Source of the DNA: Chryseobacterium gleum
GTDB taxonomy: Bacteria; Bacteroidota; Bacteroidia; Flavobacteriales_D; Crocinitomicaceae
Direction of reading: 5' to 3'
Length of the DNA stretch: 8,352 bases
Assembly: GCA_943326315.2 (NCBI GenBank)
Contig: CALPSU020000103.1
Location: 1-8,352, forward strand
The translations under genes were made by a program, and so were the position numbers. The notes beneath the pieces were generated by a model. The model was given only the letters and a program-made list of their open reading frames with translations, ran no database searches and had not been told where the DNA came from. Below, piece by piece: positions 1 to 6,627 of the stretch (positions are counted from its first letter, which is position 1; each line of letters starts with the position of its first letter).

Positions 1-549
1 CCTAAAATCGATTATATAGATTCAAAGACAACGTATAATAACTTTTCTTTTTCTGGGACAATCGGTAAGAGGATGAAATATATTTCCCCTTCTTTTTCAA
101 TGTCATTTAGTGATTTGTATAATCTAAAACAAAAACAAATGGAATTTTCGGCAACGTATTTTCCTTTTGGTAATGTTAATTTTTATCTAGGAGCTTCTTA
201 TGCTTTGATTAATAATGATGGTAATAAACAGTATGTTATAACTGAGAAAATAGGAGCAAAAGTTACCAAAAAAATGTATGTAGATGCAATTTTTTCGATT
301 GGAGATCATTCGAATTATATTACGAGCAATGGGTTTGTCGTATACAATACTGCAGATGCAATTTTATCGAACTGGAATGTGAATGCCCATTTTTATATCA
401 AGAAAATTGAGTTGACGATTGGGTATAGCAGACAAATGAGACAAGGTCAATATGATCAATACAACTCATTTAACTCAAAAGATGCGATAACAACAAAATA
501 CAGTTATACGAATAATAACATAATGACCACAATAAAATGGAATTTCTAA
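1..549 (+). CDS. C-terminal part of an outer-membrane beta-barrel protein (5' partial)
   Basis: The reading frame is open from base 1 without a stop, so the gene begins outside the window. The internal ATG at 73 is probably not the true start. The visible 182 residues show short alternating polar/aromatic stretches typical of transmembrane beta-strands (for example NFYLGASYALI, KIELTIGYSRQ, NIMTTIKW) and end in phenylalanine (IKWNF). A terminal aromatic residue is the usual C-terminal signal for insertion by the BAM machinery. I infer an outer-membrane barrel. Its substrate or role is not recognisable. A YaiO- or PgaA-like barrel, which in those families is linked to TPR domains, is possible because secreted TPR genes follow directly, but that is a guess. 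The stop codon overlaps the next gene by 13 nt, which suggests co-transcription and translational coupling. Confidence 0.7.
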   Translation, partial: PKIDYIDSKTTYNNFSFSGTIGKRMKYISPSFSMSFSDLYNLKQKQMEFSATYFPFGNVNFYLGASYALINNDGNKQYVITEKIGAKVTKKMYVDAIFSIGDHSNYITSNGFVVYNTADAILSNWNVNAHFYIKKIELTIGYSRQMRQGQYDQYNSFNSKDAITTKYSYTNNNIMTTIKWNF

Positions 550-1154
550 AAAAAATACTCCTAGCAGCTTGTCTTGTTTTTTCAAGTCAATCTTTTGCGC
601 AAGACAGTAAAGAATTGCAAACTGCTTTTTCTAAAAGCTATGCATACGAGGCAAAATATCAATATGATGATGCAATAAAAGTCATGAAAGAGTTGTATAG
701 TGAAAAATCATATCCTATTAATATACGTTTAGGTTGGTTGAATTATATAAATAAAAATTATGGTTCGGCCATTGTTTATTATCAAAAAGCAAGTTCTATT
801 ATGCCCTCTTCAGCGGAAGCACTTTGGGCAATGTTGTCTCCTCAGATTGCGCTAGAGAAATGGGTAGATGTGGAGAAGACCTATTTTTCGATATTGAAAT
901 TAGAGCCTAGAAATGCTAGCGCTCTTTATAAATTGGGTTTGATTTATTATTATAGAAAAAATTATACATCAGCAAAAAAATATTTTGATGTTGCTTTAAA
1001 TCTATATCCACTTGATTATAATACGTTATTGATGAGTGGATGGACAAATTATTTCTTAGGAAATTTGAATGAGGCTAAAATCCTTTTTAATCGCGTATTA
1101 TTGCTGTATCAGACTGATGCATCTGCTTTAGAAGGTCTTAGTTTAATTAAATAA
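537..1154 (+). CDS. Secreted tetratricopeptide-repeat protein, copy 1
   Basis: This 205-residue protein begins with a signal peptide: KK at 5-6, a hydrophobic core to about residue 18, and likely cleavage after SFA at 21, leaving an N-terminal QDS. Cys12 sits in LAAC, but too close to the N-terminus for a convincing lipobox, so a soluble periplasmic protein is more likely. The mature part is almost entirely TPR-like helical repeats, about five units: roughly 35-55, 62-90, 93-124, 127-158 and 161-192. Typical TPR spacing is visible in ALYKLGLIYYYRKNYTSAKK and in the matching W/Y-G-A positions of the other repeats. TPRs bind other proteins, so a periplasmic scaffold for the upstream barrel is a reasonable inference, but no function is known. 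The ATG overlaps the barrel gene by 13 nt. Copy 2 follows after 55 nt. Confidence 0.85.
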   Translation: MEFLKKILLAACLVFSSQSFAQDSKELQTAFSKSYAYEAKYQYDDAIKVMKELYSEKSYPINIRLGWLNYINKNYGSAIVYYQKASSIMPSSAEALWAMLSPQIALEKWVDVEKTYFSILKLEPRNASALYKLGLIYYYRKNYTSAKKYFDVALNLYPLDYNTLLMSGWTNYFLGNLNEAKILFNRVLLLYQTDASALEGLSLIK

Positions 1155-1209
1155 GCGTATATTTAGACTCCTAAAAAAAGAATTATAAATCGTTTAAAAA
1201 TAGATAACA

Positions 1210-1821
1210 ATGAAAAATTTTAAAAAAATAGCACTTGTTTTTTGTTTATTACTCTCTGCTAATTCATTTTCGCAAGATACGCCCAATGCCTGCACCAATA
1301 GCTTTATATTCGAATCTAAATTTATGTATTCAGAAGCTATAAAATCAATGAATGATATTTATTCTGAAAAATCATATTTTATAAATGCTCGATTGGGATG
1401 GTTGTATTATTTAAAAAAAGAATATGTAACATCCATTTCATATTATAAGAAAGCTGTTCTATTAAATCCAAAAGCTACGGAGCCATTGTGGGGGATTACA
1501 CTGCCTCAAATTGCTCTTCAACAATGGGTGGATGTAGAAAATACGTATTTAACAATTGTGCGATTGGATCCAAAAAACTCATTGGTAAATTATAGATTAG
1601 GGATGAACTATTATTACAAGAAAAATTACGTGGAAGCTTTGAAATATTTTGATGTCTCATTAACGCTTTACCCTACAGATTATGACGCTATGAATATGAC
1701 TGCATGGACGAATTATTTTCTAGGAAAAAAGGAAGAAGCAAAAATATTATTTACAAGAATTCTATTGATGTATCAAACGGATGCTTCCGCTTTAGAAGGT
1801 TTGGCTTTGTGTAATAAATAG
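1210..1821 (+). CDS. Secreted tetratricopeptide-repeat protein, copy 2
   Basis: This is a 203-residue paralogue of the preceding gene. By eye the two align without gaps from about residue 33 to near the end, with roughly half the residues identical, and share NYFLG, EAKILF and YQTDASALEGL near the C-terminus. The N-terminus is a signal peptide (KNFKK, hydrophobic core, probable cleavage after SFS at 21, before QDT). The rest is about five TPR-like units. The pair looks like a tandem duplication followed by divergence: the repeat framework and the C-terminal repeat are kept, while the N-terminal mature segment and the middle repeats differ more. The 55-nt gap upstream holds no clear terminator, so the genes may share a transcript. 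The thioesterase gene begins 10 nt downstream, so the TPR genes may lie in the same operon as the menaquinone genes without sharing a function. Confidence 0.85.
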   Translation: MKNFKKIALVFCLLLSANSFSQDTPNACTNSFIFESKFMYSEAIKSMNDIYSEKSYFINARLGWLYYLKKEYVTSISYYKKAVLLNPKATEPLWGITLPQIALQQWVDVENTYLTIVRLDPKNSLVNYRLGMNYYYKKNYVEALKYFDVSLTLYPTDYDAMNMTAWTNYFLGKKEEAKILFTRILLMYQTDASALEGLALCNK

Positions 1822-1831
1822 TTGAAATTAT

Positions 1832-2254
1832 ATGAAGTTAAGAAAAGAAGATTTAGAAGTCGTTAATTCCTATAATAAAAACACTTTAATGGAAGTGTTG
1901 GGAATTAAATGTATTGAAATAGGAGATGACTATGTTGTTTCTACAATGCCTGTCGATCATCGGACGCATCAACCTATGGGTCTTCTTCATGGAGGAGCGA
2001 GTGCTGCCTTAATTGAAAGTATAGGATCCGTTGGATCTACGTTACTACTTGACTTGTCGAAAGAAAATCCGGTTGGTCTAGAAGTAAATGCAAATCACGT
2101 AAGTGCGGTTAAAAGTGGTATGGTCAAAGCGATTGGGAAAATTGTACATGCCGGAAAAAGAACTCATTTGTGGCAAGTTGATATTTTTGATATGGAAACA
2201 GATAAGCTAGTTTGTACCGGCCGATTAACAATTATGATTGTACCTAGAAAATAG
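1832..2254 (+). CDS. menI: Hotdog-fold acyl-CoA thioesterase, probable DHNA-CoA hydrolase (MenI/YdiI-like)
   Basis: This 140-residue protein covers a complete single hotdog domain of the PaaI/4HBT type, normal length for the family. It closely resembles E. coli YdiI (MenI) as I recall it: MPVDxRTxQPxGLLHGGAS around residues 39-57, then ESIGSV at 62-67, VGLEVNANHV, a WQVDIFD stretch and a C-terminal SRLT-like segment. The glutamate of ESIGSV (E62) corresponds to the catalytic carboxylate of YdiI, and H53 lies in the conserved LLHGGAS loop. MenI hydrolyses 1,4-dihydroxy-2-naphthoyl-CoA to DHNA in menaquinone synthesis, in the cytoplasm. The next gene, an isochorismate synthase, overlaps by 1 nt (TAGTG). 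This supports the menaquinone assignment over a general acyl-CoA thioesterase, although YdiI-like enzymes are promiscuous. The ATG lies 10 nt after the TPR gene. Confidence 0.82.
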   Translation: MKLRKEDLEVVNSYNKNTLMEVLGIKCIEIGDDYVVSTMPVDHRTHQPMGLLHGGASAALIESIGSVGSTLLLDLSKENPVGLEVNANHVSAVKSGMVKAIGKIVHAGKRTHLWQVDIFDMETDKLVCTGRLTIMIVPRK

Positions 2255-3219
2255 TGTCAGAAATTTTAAAATATAGGATTCCAGGAAATCCAAGAATAGA
2301 ACAAACAGGTGAGTTTCGTGAATTAAAATCGATACGAGAAGCGAATGGGTTTGTTATTTCTTCCTATCTAAAAGATAAATTCTTTGAATTTTCACCATCA
2401 ACTGCTCCATTTTCCTCTGCTAATTTCAATTGCGTTGAACCTTCTGTTATTGATAAAGAAAAATATTTAATAGTAGCTAAATCCTTCTTGGATAGCATTG
2501 TGGAGAAAAAAATAAAGAAAGCCGTTTTATCTAGAATCAAAAAAGTTCCTTTTGATGAAAATAAAATTAATCACCTTTTTGATGCTTTATGTGATGCGTA
2601 TCCGACTGCTTTTGTGTACCTTATATCTGGGTTAGAAGTAGGGACTTGGATAGGAGCCTCGCCTGAAACGTTGTTACATGTGTCAGCAAATTCTGCTTTT
2701 ACGATGTCACTCGCAGGTACAAAACCACTTACGAAGAAAGCAACACCTTGGGGCGAAAAGGAGCAAAGGGAGCAAGCATATGTAACGGATTTTATTATAG
2801 AAAAATTAAGTTCTCAAGGAATAGAAAATCTTGAAATTACTGGTCCATATGATGTGGAAGCAGGTCCCGTTTTACATGTAAGGACGGATATTAATTTTGA
2901 TATGGAAAATCAGAAAAGTATCGATATTGCTTTAAAATTACATCCAACTCCAGCGGTTAGTGGCTTTCCGCAAAAAGAGTCAATTGATTTAATAAATTCT
3001 AAAGAACTGCATGACCGTGAATTTTATACTGGAATGATCGGTTTCATTGCACAAAATTCTGCTTCCTTGTATGTCAATCTTAGATGTTGTCAAGTACAAA
3101 AAGGGCATGCTTATTTGTATTTGGGCGGAGGTTTTACTGCCGATTCCGTTCCAGAATTAGAGTGGGAAGAAACGGAGAATAAAAGCAGAACACTTTTGAA
3201 TATTATCGAAACACTTTAG
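2254..3219 (+). CDS. menF: Isochorismate synthase, chorismate-binding family (MenF/EntC type)
   Basis: This 321-residue enzyme starts at GTG, whose G is also the last base of the upstream TAG stop, so translation is probably coupled. It carries the chorismate-binding signatures in order: KKAVLSR (88-94, with the lysine that acts as general base in MenF/EntC), GASPETLL (134-141, with the acidic residue that protonates the leaving hydroxyl), SLAGT (152-156), the HPTPAVSGFP loop (230-239), HDREFYTGMIGF (253-264), YVNLRC (273-278) and GGGFTADSVPELEWEETENK (291-310, with Mg-binding glutamates). The LHPTPAVSG loop is typical of isochorismate rather than anthranilate synthases. It converts chorismate to isochorismate, the first committed step to menaquinone or a catecholate siderophore. 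The MenI-like neighbour favours menaquinone. The protein is shorter than E. coli MenF because the N-terminal region is reduced, but all catalytic motifs are present. No menD follows: the gene ends in a TTAGA-rich region next to an insertion sequence. Confidence 0.9.
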   Translation: MSEILKYRIPGNPRIEQTGEFRELKSIREANGFVISSYLKDKFFEFSPSTAPFSSANFNCVEPSVIDKEKYLIVAKSFLDSIVEKKIKKAVLSRIKKVPFDENKINHLFDALCDAYPTAFVYLISGLEVGTWIGASPETLLHVSANSAFTMSLAGTKPLTKKATPWGEKEQREQAYVTDFIIEKLSSQGIENLEITGPYDVEAGPVLHVRTDINFDMENQKSIDIALKLHPTPAVSGFPQKESIDLINSKELHDREFYTGMIGFIAQNSASLYVNLRCCQVQKGHAYLYLGGGFTADSVPELEWEETENKSRTLLNIIETL

Positions 3220-3272
3220 ATGTTAGACCGCGATAGCTCCTTGATTTTAGATCGCTTCGCTCTTAGACATAT
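3216..3272 (+). repeat. TTAGA-rich intergenic motif array, left arm
   Basis: Directly at the menF stop codon, TTAGA(C/T) recurs at about 3216, 3223, 3247 and 3263, twice followed by CGC (TTAGACCGC, TTAGATCGC). Two sub-motifs, TTAGATGTTAG (3216-3226) and GATTTTAGAT (3243-3252), reappear as exact reverse complements on the other side of the insertion sequence (4677-4687 and 4660-4669). I infer a former convergent 3'-end inverted repeat, possibly a terminator shared by menF and the photolyase operon. Its role is not proven. Confidence 0.5.
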
Positions 3273-3368
3273 GAGCTGTGTTTAAATTAGGTCATAGAAA
3301 TAACACATACAACTCTTAAATGTTCTTATAATCCCTTATATGGTTCAAAAATAATAGGTTTATTTCTC

Positions 3369-3396
3369 TGTCTCGTCCTAAACAAAAGTAGACACT
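3369..3396 (+). repeat. IS left terminal inverted repeat
   Basis: The 28-nt left end starts TGTCTCGTCCT and ends AAGTAGACACT. It pairs with 4628-4654, with perfect inner 11 nt and a matching GTCCT near the tip. Confidence 0.75.
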
Positions 3397-3411
3397 ATAA
3401 TTTAATAATTT

Positions 3412-3771
3412 ATGATTAAACGTAAAATTGTTCGTTACAGTGAAACTTTTAAATTACAGATTTTAAAAGAAATAGAAGAGAGTAATTTATCCATACTGGA
3501 TATTCGGAAGAAATATGGAATAACTGGATGTGAAACTATCCGTTCTTGGATACGTAAGTACGGTAAATTTAACTTAATAAACAGGATCGTGAGAATAGAA
3601 ACGCCCAACGAGAGAGATAGGTTAAAAGAGCAAGAAAAAGAGATTAAAAAACTTAAAATTGCACTTGCCGATGCTCATTTAAAGCAGATTACATCTGAAA
3701 GTTTTTTAGAGGTCATGTGTGACCAATTAAACATGAGTATGGAAGAAGTAAAAAAAAAGTTTGGAAAATGA
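3412..3771 (+). CDS. IS3-family transposase OrfA (HTH / leucine-zipper subunit)
   Basis: This 119-residue protein has the usual size for an IS3 OrfA. Residues 8-50 form the helix-turn-helix DNA-binding region: RYSETFKLQILKEIEES, then SILDIRKKYGI, then TIRSWIRKYG, the last containing the conserved W of the recognition helix. Residues 66-95 (NERDRLKEQEKEIKKLKIAL and onward) look like the leucine-zipper coiled coil used for multimerisation with OrfAB. OrfA binds the terminal repeats and regulates transposition. The frame ends in AAAATGA, where TGA overlaps the orfB ATG. A run of nine A then G (3750-3759) near the end gives a -1 slippery site for the fused OrfAB transposase. The ATG at 3412 lies 15 nt inside the left inverted repeat boundary. 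Confidence 0.92.
   Translation: MIKRKIVRYSETFKLQILKEIEESNLSILDIRKKYGITGCETIRSWIRKYGKFNLINRIVRIETPNERDRLKEQEKEIKKLKIALADAHLKQITSESFLEVMCDQLNMSMEEVKKKFGK
3750..3759 (+). promoter_or_regulatory. Programmed -1 frameshift site of the IS3 element
   Basis: Nine A followed by G. In the orfA frame the codons read A AAA AAG at 3753-3759, a classic -1 slippery heptamer. The orfB frame is open from 3723, so a slip here joins OrfA to OrfB without meeting a stop. IS3 elements are known to make OrfAB this way. The ATGA overlap at 3768-3771 also permits separate OrfB initiation. Confidence 0.75.
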
Positions 3772-4610
3772 TCGTTTTGTGTAATCATAGGAAAAATGTA
3801 CCGATTACTCAATCCTGTTTATTTCTAGGATATGCTAGGTCTTCATTTTATAAAGCTCACGTATTTGAAAAGAAAAAAGTTGAATTTCATTCTGTATTAT
3901 TAGAAAAAATCTATAATATTCGACAAGAAATGCCGGTTTTGGGAGGACGTAAATTGCATTTTTTATTACGTAAAACATTATTAGAATCAGGTCATACTAG
4001 TATTGGAAGAGATAGTTTGTTTACCTTATTACGAGAGCGTAACATGTTAGTTGAACGCAAAAGAAAATATGCAATTACAACAAACAGTAATCATCCGTTT
4101 AAGATATATACTAACTTAATATTAGGCAATGTGATTGTCAGAAAAAATCAAGCTTGGGTGTCAGATATAACTTATGTGAGAACAAAATCAGGTTTCTGTT
4201 ATGTTTCTTTAATTACAGACATGTATAGTCGTAAAATAGTTGGTTACCACGCGAGTACAAGTTTAGAGTTAGAAGGTTGTGTAAAAGCTTTAAAAATGGC
4301 TTTAAAGAGCGGGAAGCCAGAGATCCATCATTCAGATAGAGGAAGTCAGTATTGCTCACATATTTACACCAATATTGTCAAAAAAAATGGAGCTAAAATT
4401 AGTATGGCTGCAGCAGGAAACTGTTATGAAAATGCATTAGCAGAAAGAATTAATGGAATTTTAAAACATGAATTTAATTTAAATGCTACTTTTGATAACT
4501 TAAAACAAGTAAGAAAAACACTTGAACAAGCCGTCCAAGTGTATAATGTAAAAAGACCAAACTGGGCGTTAAAATTTGAATTTCCAGAAAATATCTATAA
4601 TGCGGCTTAA
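3768..4610 (+). CDS. IS3-family transposase OrfB (DDE integrase domain)
   Basis: This 280-residue protein contains the catalytic core of the IS3 transposase. The N-terminal part (about 1-110) includes the HTH_21-like region (IYNIRQEMPVLGGRKLHFLL). The RNase H-fold rve domain starts near 128 (QAWVSDITYV). The DDE triad is complete: D133 in SDITY, D190 in HHSDRGSQY and E226 in NALAERING, with exactly 35 residues between the last two. The C-terminal tail (VYNVKRPNWALKFEFPENIY) matches the YN..RPH.AL..-type ending of the family with N in place of the usual H. It is probably expressed mainly as an OrfAB fusion by -1 frameshifting at 3753-3759, and possibly also alone from the ATG that overlaps the orfA stop. 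No stop or frameshift damages the frame, so the element may still be active. Confidence 0.95.
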   Translation: MIVLCNHRKNVPITQSCLFLGYARSSFYKAHVFEKKKVEFHSVLLEKIYNIRQEMPVLGGRKLHFLLRKTLLESGHTSIGRDSLFTLLRERNMLVERKRKYAITTNSNHPFKIYTNLILGNVIVRKNQAWVSDITYVRTKSGFCYVSLITDMYSRKIVGYHASTSLELEGCVKALKMALKSGKPEIHHSDRGSQYCSHIYTNIVKKNGAKISMAAAGNCYENALAERINGILKHEFNLNATFDNLKQVRKTLEQAVQVYNVKRPNWALKFEFPENIYNAA

Positions 4611-4627
4611 AGATTTTAGTATAAACC

Positions 4628-4654
4628 AGTGTCTACTTATATCAGGACATTACA
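4628..4654 (-). repeat. IS right terminal inverted repeat
   Basis: The 27-nt right end contains AGTGTCTACTT (4628-4638), the exact reverse complement of the inner left repeat, and AGGAC (4644-4648), which matches GTCCT of the left end. The outer tip reads ACA. Confidence 0.75.
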
Positions 4655-4659
4655 CAATT

Positions 4660-4696
4660 ATCTAAAATCTAATGTACTAACATCTAATTACTAAAA
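4660..4696 (-). repeat. TTAGA-rich intergenic motif array, right arm
   Basis: Read on the minus strand, this stretch after the flavin reductase stop holds TTAGATGTTAG (4687-4677), ATTAGA and GATTTTAGAT (4669-4660). These are the same motifs, in the same order, as those after menF on the plus strand. Together the two arms form a long interrupted inverted repeat with the IS in its loop. Confidence 0.5.
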
Positions 4697-4697
4697 A

Positions 4698-5321
4698 CTA
4701 TTCACTAAAAAGAGGTTTAGCATAGGGTAGACGTACAATTCTTTCGGTTCTATGGTATGAATCTAATCCACTATTTGTAATCGTTTTTGTGATTTCTAAA
4801 TCTATAAATCCATCGGTTGAAATCGCTTTTTCAGGTAATGAGATACTTTTTATCTGACCAATTACCATTAAAGTGTTGTTAATAGGAATGTTCATTTTTG
4901 TTTTAAATTCCATACCAATTTGAACATTTGATTCTTTCACATAAGGAGCAAAAAAATCGTCTCGATAAAATGGAGTTAGTCCAGTAGCTTCAAATTCAGA
5001 GATATTTCTAGGATAACGAGCTGCTGTATGATGAGCTTGTTCCACAAAAGATTCCAAAATGTGATTAATGGTATAAAAACCTGATTCTTCTATGTTCTCC
5101 AATGTATGACGATCAACCGAATCAGGACGAATAATTATTCCGATTAATGCAGGATTTGAACCTAAATGGACCAATGAGTTGAAAATGGCCAAATTTTCTT
5201 GATTGGCTTTGTTTTTCGTTCCAATTAATGCTACACTTTTAAATCCTGTTAGTGAATTAATAAAACTAGCTCGGAAGCGTTGTTCCATTTGATCTAACTC
5301 TTTTTCTGTTATAAGTTCCAT
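4698..5321 (-). CDS. Flavin reductase-like FMN-binding protein
   Basis: This 207-residue protein belongs to the flavin reductase / split-barrel FMN-binding family (DIM6/NTAB-like). Near the N-terminus RASFINSLTGFKSVALIGT leads into a barrel with NLAIFNSLVHLGSNPALIGI and IIRPDSVDRHTLENI, where the FMN phosphate and isoalloxazine loops of the family lie, followed by GFYTINHI and AAHHTAARYPR-type segments (residues 95-105). I chose the ATG at 5321: it leaves a 4-nt gap after the CRY-DASH stop and starts the recognisable domain at once. A longer frame from 5423 would overlap CRY-DASH by almost 100 nt. As the last gene of the photolyase operon it may supply or reduce flavin for the two FAD proteins upstream, but that is inference. 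The substrate is unknown. Confidence 0.85.
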   Translation of the reverse strand: MELITEKELDQMEQRFRASFINSLTGFKSVALIGTKNKANQENLAIFNSLVHLGSNPALIGIIIRPDSVDRHTLENIEESGFYTINHILESFVEQAHHTAARYPRNISEFEATGLTPFYRDDFFAPYVKESNVQIGMEFKTKMNIPINNTLMVIGQIKSISLPEKAISTDGFIDLEITKTITNSGLDSYHRTERIVRLPYAKPLFSE

Positions 5322-5325
5322 ATCT

Positions 5326-6627
5326 CTATTTTTGGTTGAGCCAATAATTACGAAAAGCTTCATTACCGTCGTATTCTTTGGTTTGTTTTTCTGTATTAAA
5401 TTTTCGATTGCCTCTTGGATCATTTCCTACTCCAGCTAAATAAGCCCAATTTCCCCAATTGCTACAAACATCGTAATCAATCAATTGTTCTTCAAAATAC
5501 GCTGCGCCATAACGCCAATCAGATTGTAAATCGTGATGTAAATAACTGGCTACATTTTGTCGACCTCGATTACTCATGAATCCTGTTTGTTTTAATTCTA
5601 GCATATTCGCATCGATAAATCGATTTCCTGTTTCACCATTTTTCCATTTTTCGAAAGCTTCCGATTGATGAGTATGCAAAGGAGAATTTTCACCTTTAAT
5701 TCCAAATTGTAGAAAATAATTTTGATGGTGTTTTTTCATCATAAATCGGAAATAATCTCTCCAAAGTAATTCGAAGATAAGCCAATAGGTAGATTCATTT
5801 GCACACACTTCTTTTTCGTATCGTTTGATTTCATAATAAATGGTTTTGGGTGAAATGCAACCTACTGTTAACCAAGGGGATAGTTTTGATGAATAGGATT
5901 CCCCAATTAACCCATTTCGTGTTTCTTTGTATTTCTCAATCAAATGTGTCTCAAACAAATATTCATTCAGCCTTTTCAACACTTGAGTTTCTCCACCTTT
6001 GAATGGAAATGCTGTTCGTTGATCTATCTCAAGTGTTTTCAGTCCGAAATCTGTAGCTTGTGGGAGTTTAAATTTTGGCAGAATGGGAGATTTTATGTAC
6101 TTCGGAGTTTCTGAAGTTGGTCGAACAGTTGATTCTTTTTCGACTTTTTTTCTGAATTCAGTAAAGACTTCTGGTATATTTTTCAAAGGGAATGGTAAGT
6201 CTGAAGCGTGAAATAAGGTACTAGTCGAGAAAGTTTCTACAGTACAAAGTAATTTCCAAGCTATTTCTTCAACAGCTGCTAATCGAACTTTTTCCTCGTA
6301 CGCGACTTCTTGTTTACAAAAGATTTTCGATACATCGTATTTTTTAATTAACTCTCCTAAAATGGTAGCTGTGTCTCCTTTTAAAACTAATAATTTCGAA
6401 CCAATTGAAATTAACTGTTCATTTAAATCGGTTAATGACTCCAATAAAAATTGAAAACGAAATGAACCTGTTTTTTTTGTTCCAAAAGCTGTTTCTGAAT
6501 AATCGGCTTCATCAAAAATGTAAACAGGAATTATTTCTTCACTTTCTTTAGCTGCTTTTTCAAGTGCTTCATTATCAGCTATGCGTAAATCTGATTTAAA
6601 CCAAACAATACTTCTTTTCGTTTTCAT
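5326..6627 (-). CDS. CRY-DASH cryptochrome/photolyase
   Basis: This 433-residue, full-length CRY-DASH protein has an N-terminal alpha/beta antenna domain (1-130, IVWFKSDLRIADNEAL) and a C-terminal FAD-binding helical domain (about 200-430). Family hallmarks are present: YSSKLSPWLTVGCISPKTIY (245-264), ELLWRDYFRF (286-295, with E286 and W289 at the positions that contact the pyrimidine dimer), TGFMSNRGRQNVASYL (348-363), W371 of the electron-transfer chain, and the DASH signature DVCSNWGNWAYLAGVGNDPR (386-405). In that signature N390 aligns with the FAD N5-facing Asn and W394 with the FAD-proximal Trp of E. coli photolyase. CRY-DASH enzymes repair cyclobutane dimers, mainly in single-stranded DNA, using FAD and usually MTHF. 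The ATG overlaps the upstream stop as ATGA, so the gene is translationally coupled. Confidence 0.95.
   Translation of the reverse strand: MKTKRSIVWFKSDLRIADNEALEKAAKESEEIIPVYIFDEADYSETAFGTKKTGSFRFQFLLESLTDLNEQLISIGSKLLVLKGDTATILGELIKKYDVSKIFCKQEVAYEEKVRLAAVEEIAWKLLCTVETFSTSTLFHASDLPFPLKNIPEVFTEFRKKVEKESTVRPTSETPKYIKSPILPKFKLPQATDFGLKTLEIDQRTAFPFKGGETQVLKRLNEYLFETHLIEKYKETRNGLIGESYSSKLSPWLTVGCISPKTIYYEIKRYEKEVCANESTYWLIFELLWRDYFRFMMKKHHQNYFLQFGIKGENSPLHTHQSEAFEKWKNGETGNRFIDANMLELKQTGFMSNRGRQNVASYLHHDLQSDWRYGAAYFEEQLIDYDVCSNWGNWAYLAGVGNDPRGNRKFNTEKQTKEYDGNEAFRNYWLNQK

Larger units (their letters stand above)
3369..4654 (+). mobile_element. Complete IS3-family insertion sequence (about 1286 bp)
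   Basis: Two overlapping transposase frames (orfA, orfB) sit between imperfect terminal inverted repeats. The left end (3369-3396) and the reverse complement of the right end (4628-4654) share TGT at the tip, GTCCT at the same distance from the tip, and an exact inner AAGTAGACACT, with one 1-nt indel between. The ends are therefore TG...CA, as usual for IS3. The length, gene order, A AAA AAG slippery site and DDE triad all fit an element with intact coding capacity. No 3-4 bp target duplication is visible: ctc precedes and caa follows. This points to an old insertion, a flanking deletion or a misplaced end. It lies between two convergent operons and breaks no gene. Confidence 0.88.

Noticed and set aside
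537..602. Lipoprotein signal (LAAC, Cys12) in the first TPR protein
   Set aside because: The hydrophobic stretch before Cys12 is too short, the hydrophobic core continues past it, and a normal signal peptidase I site (SFA before Q) follows.
3273..3368. Search for an RNA gene or small CDS between the TTAGA array and the IS
   Set aside because: No tRNA-like fold, strong hairpin or plausible start-plus-frame was found. The stretch looks like plain AT-rich intergenic DNA.
4698..4714. The 17-mer at the 3' end of the flavin reductase gene is nearly identical to the last 17 bases of the window (8336-8352)
   Set aside because: The two copies are read in different contexts (LFSE plus stop versus LFLVNS) and the similarity does not extend to the left of either copy. 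Probably chance in AT-rich DNA.
5322..5423. An extended N-terminus for the flavin reductase (start at 5423)
   Set aside because: The extension lies inside the CRY-DASH coding sequence and has no family similarity. The ATG at 5321, 4 nt after the CRY-DASH stop, fits the domain start.
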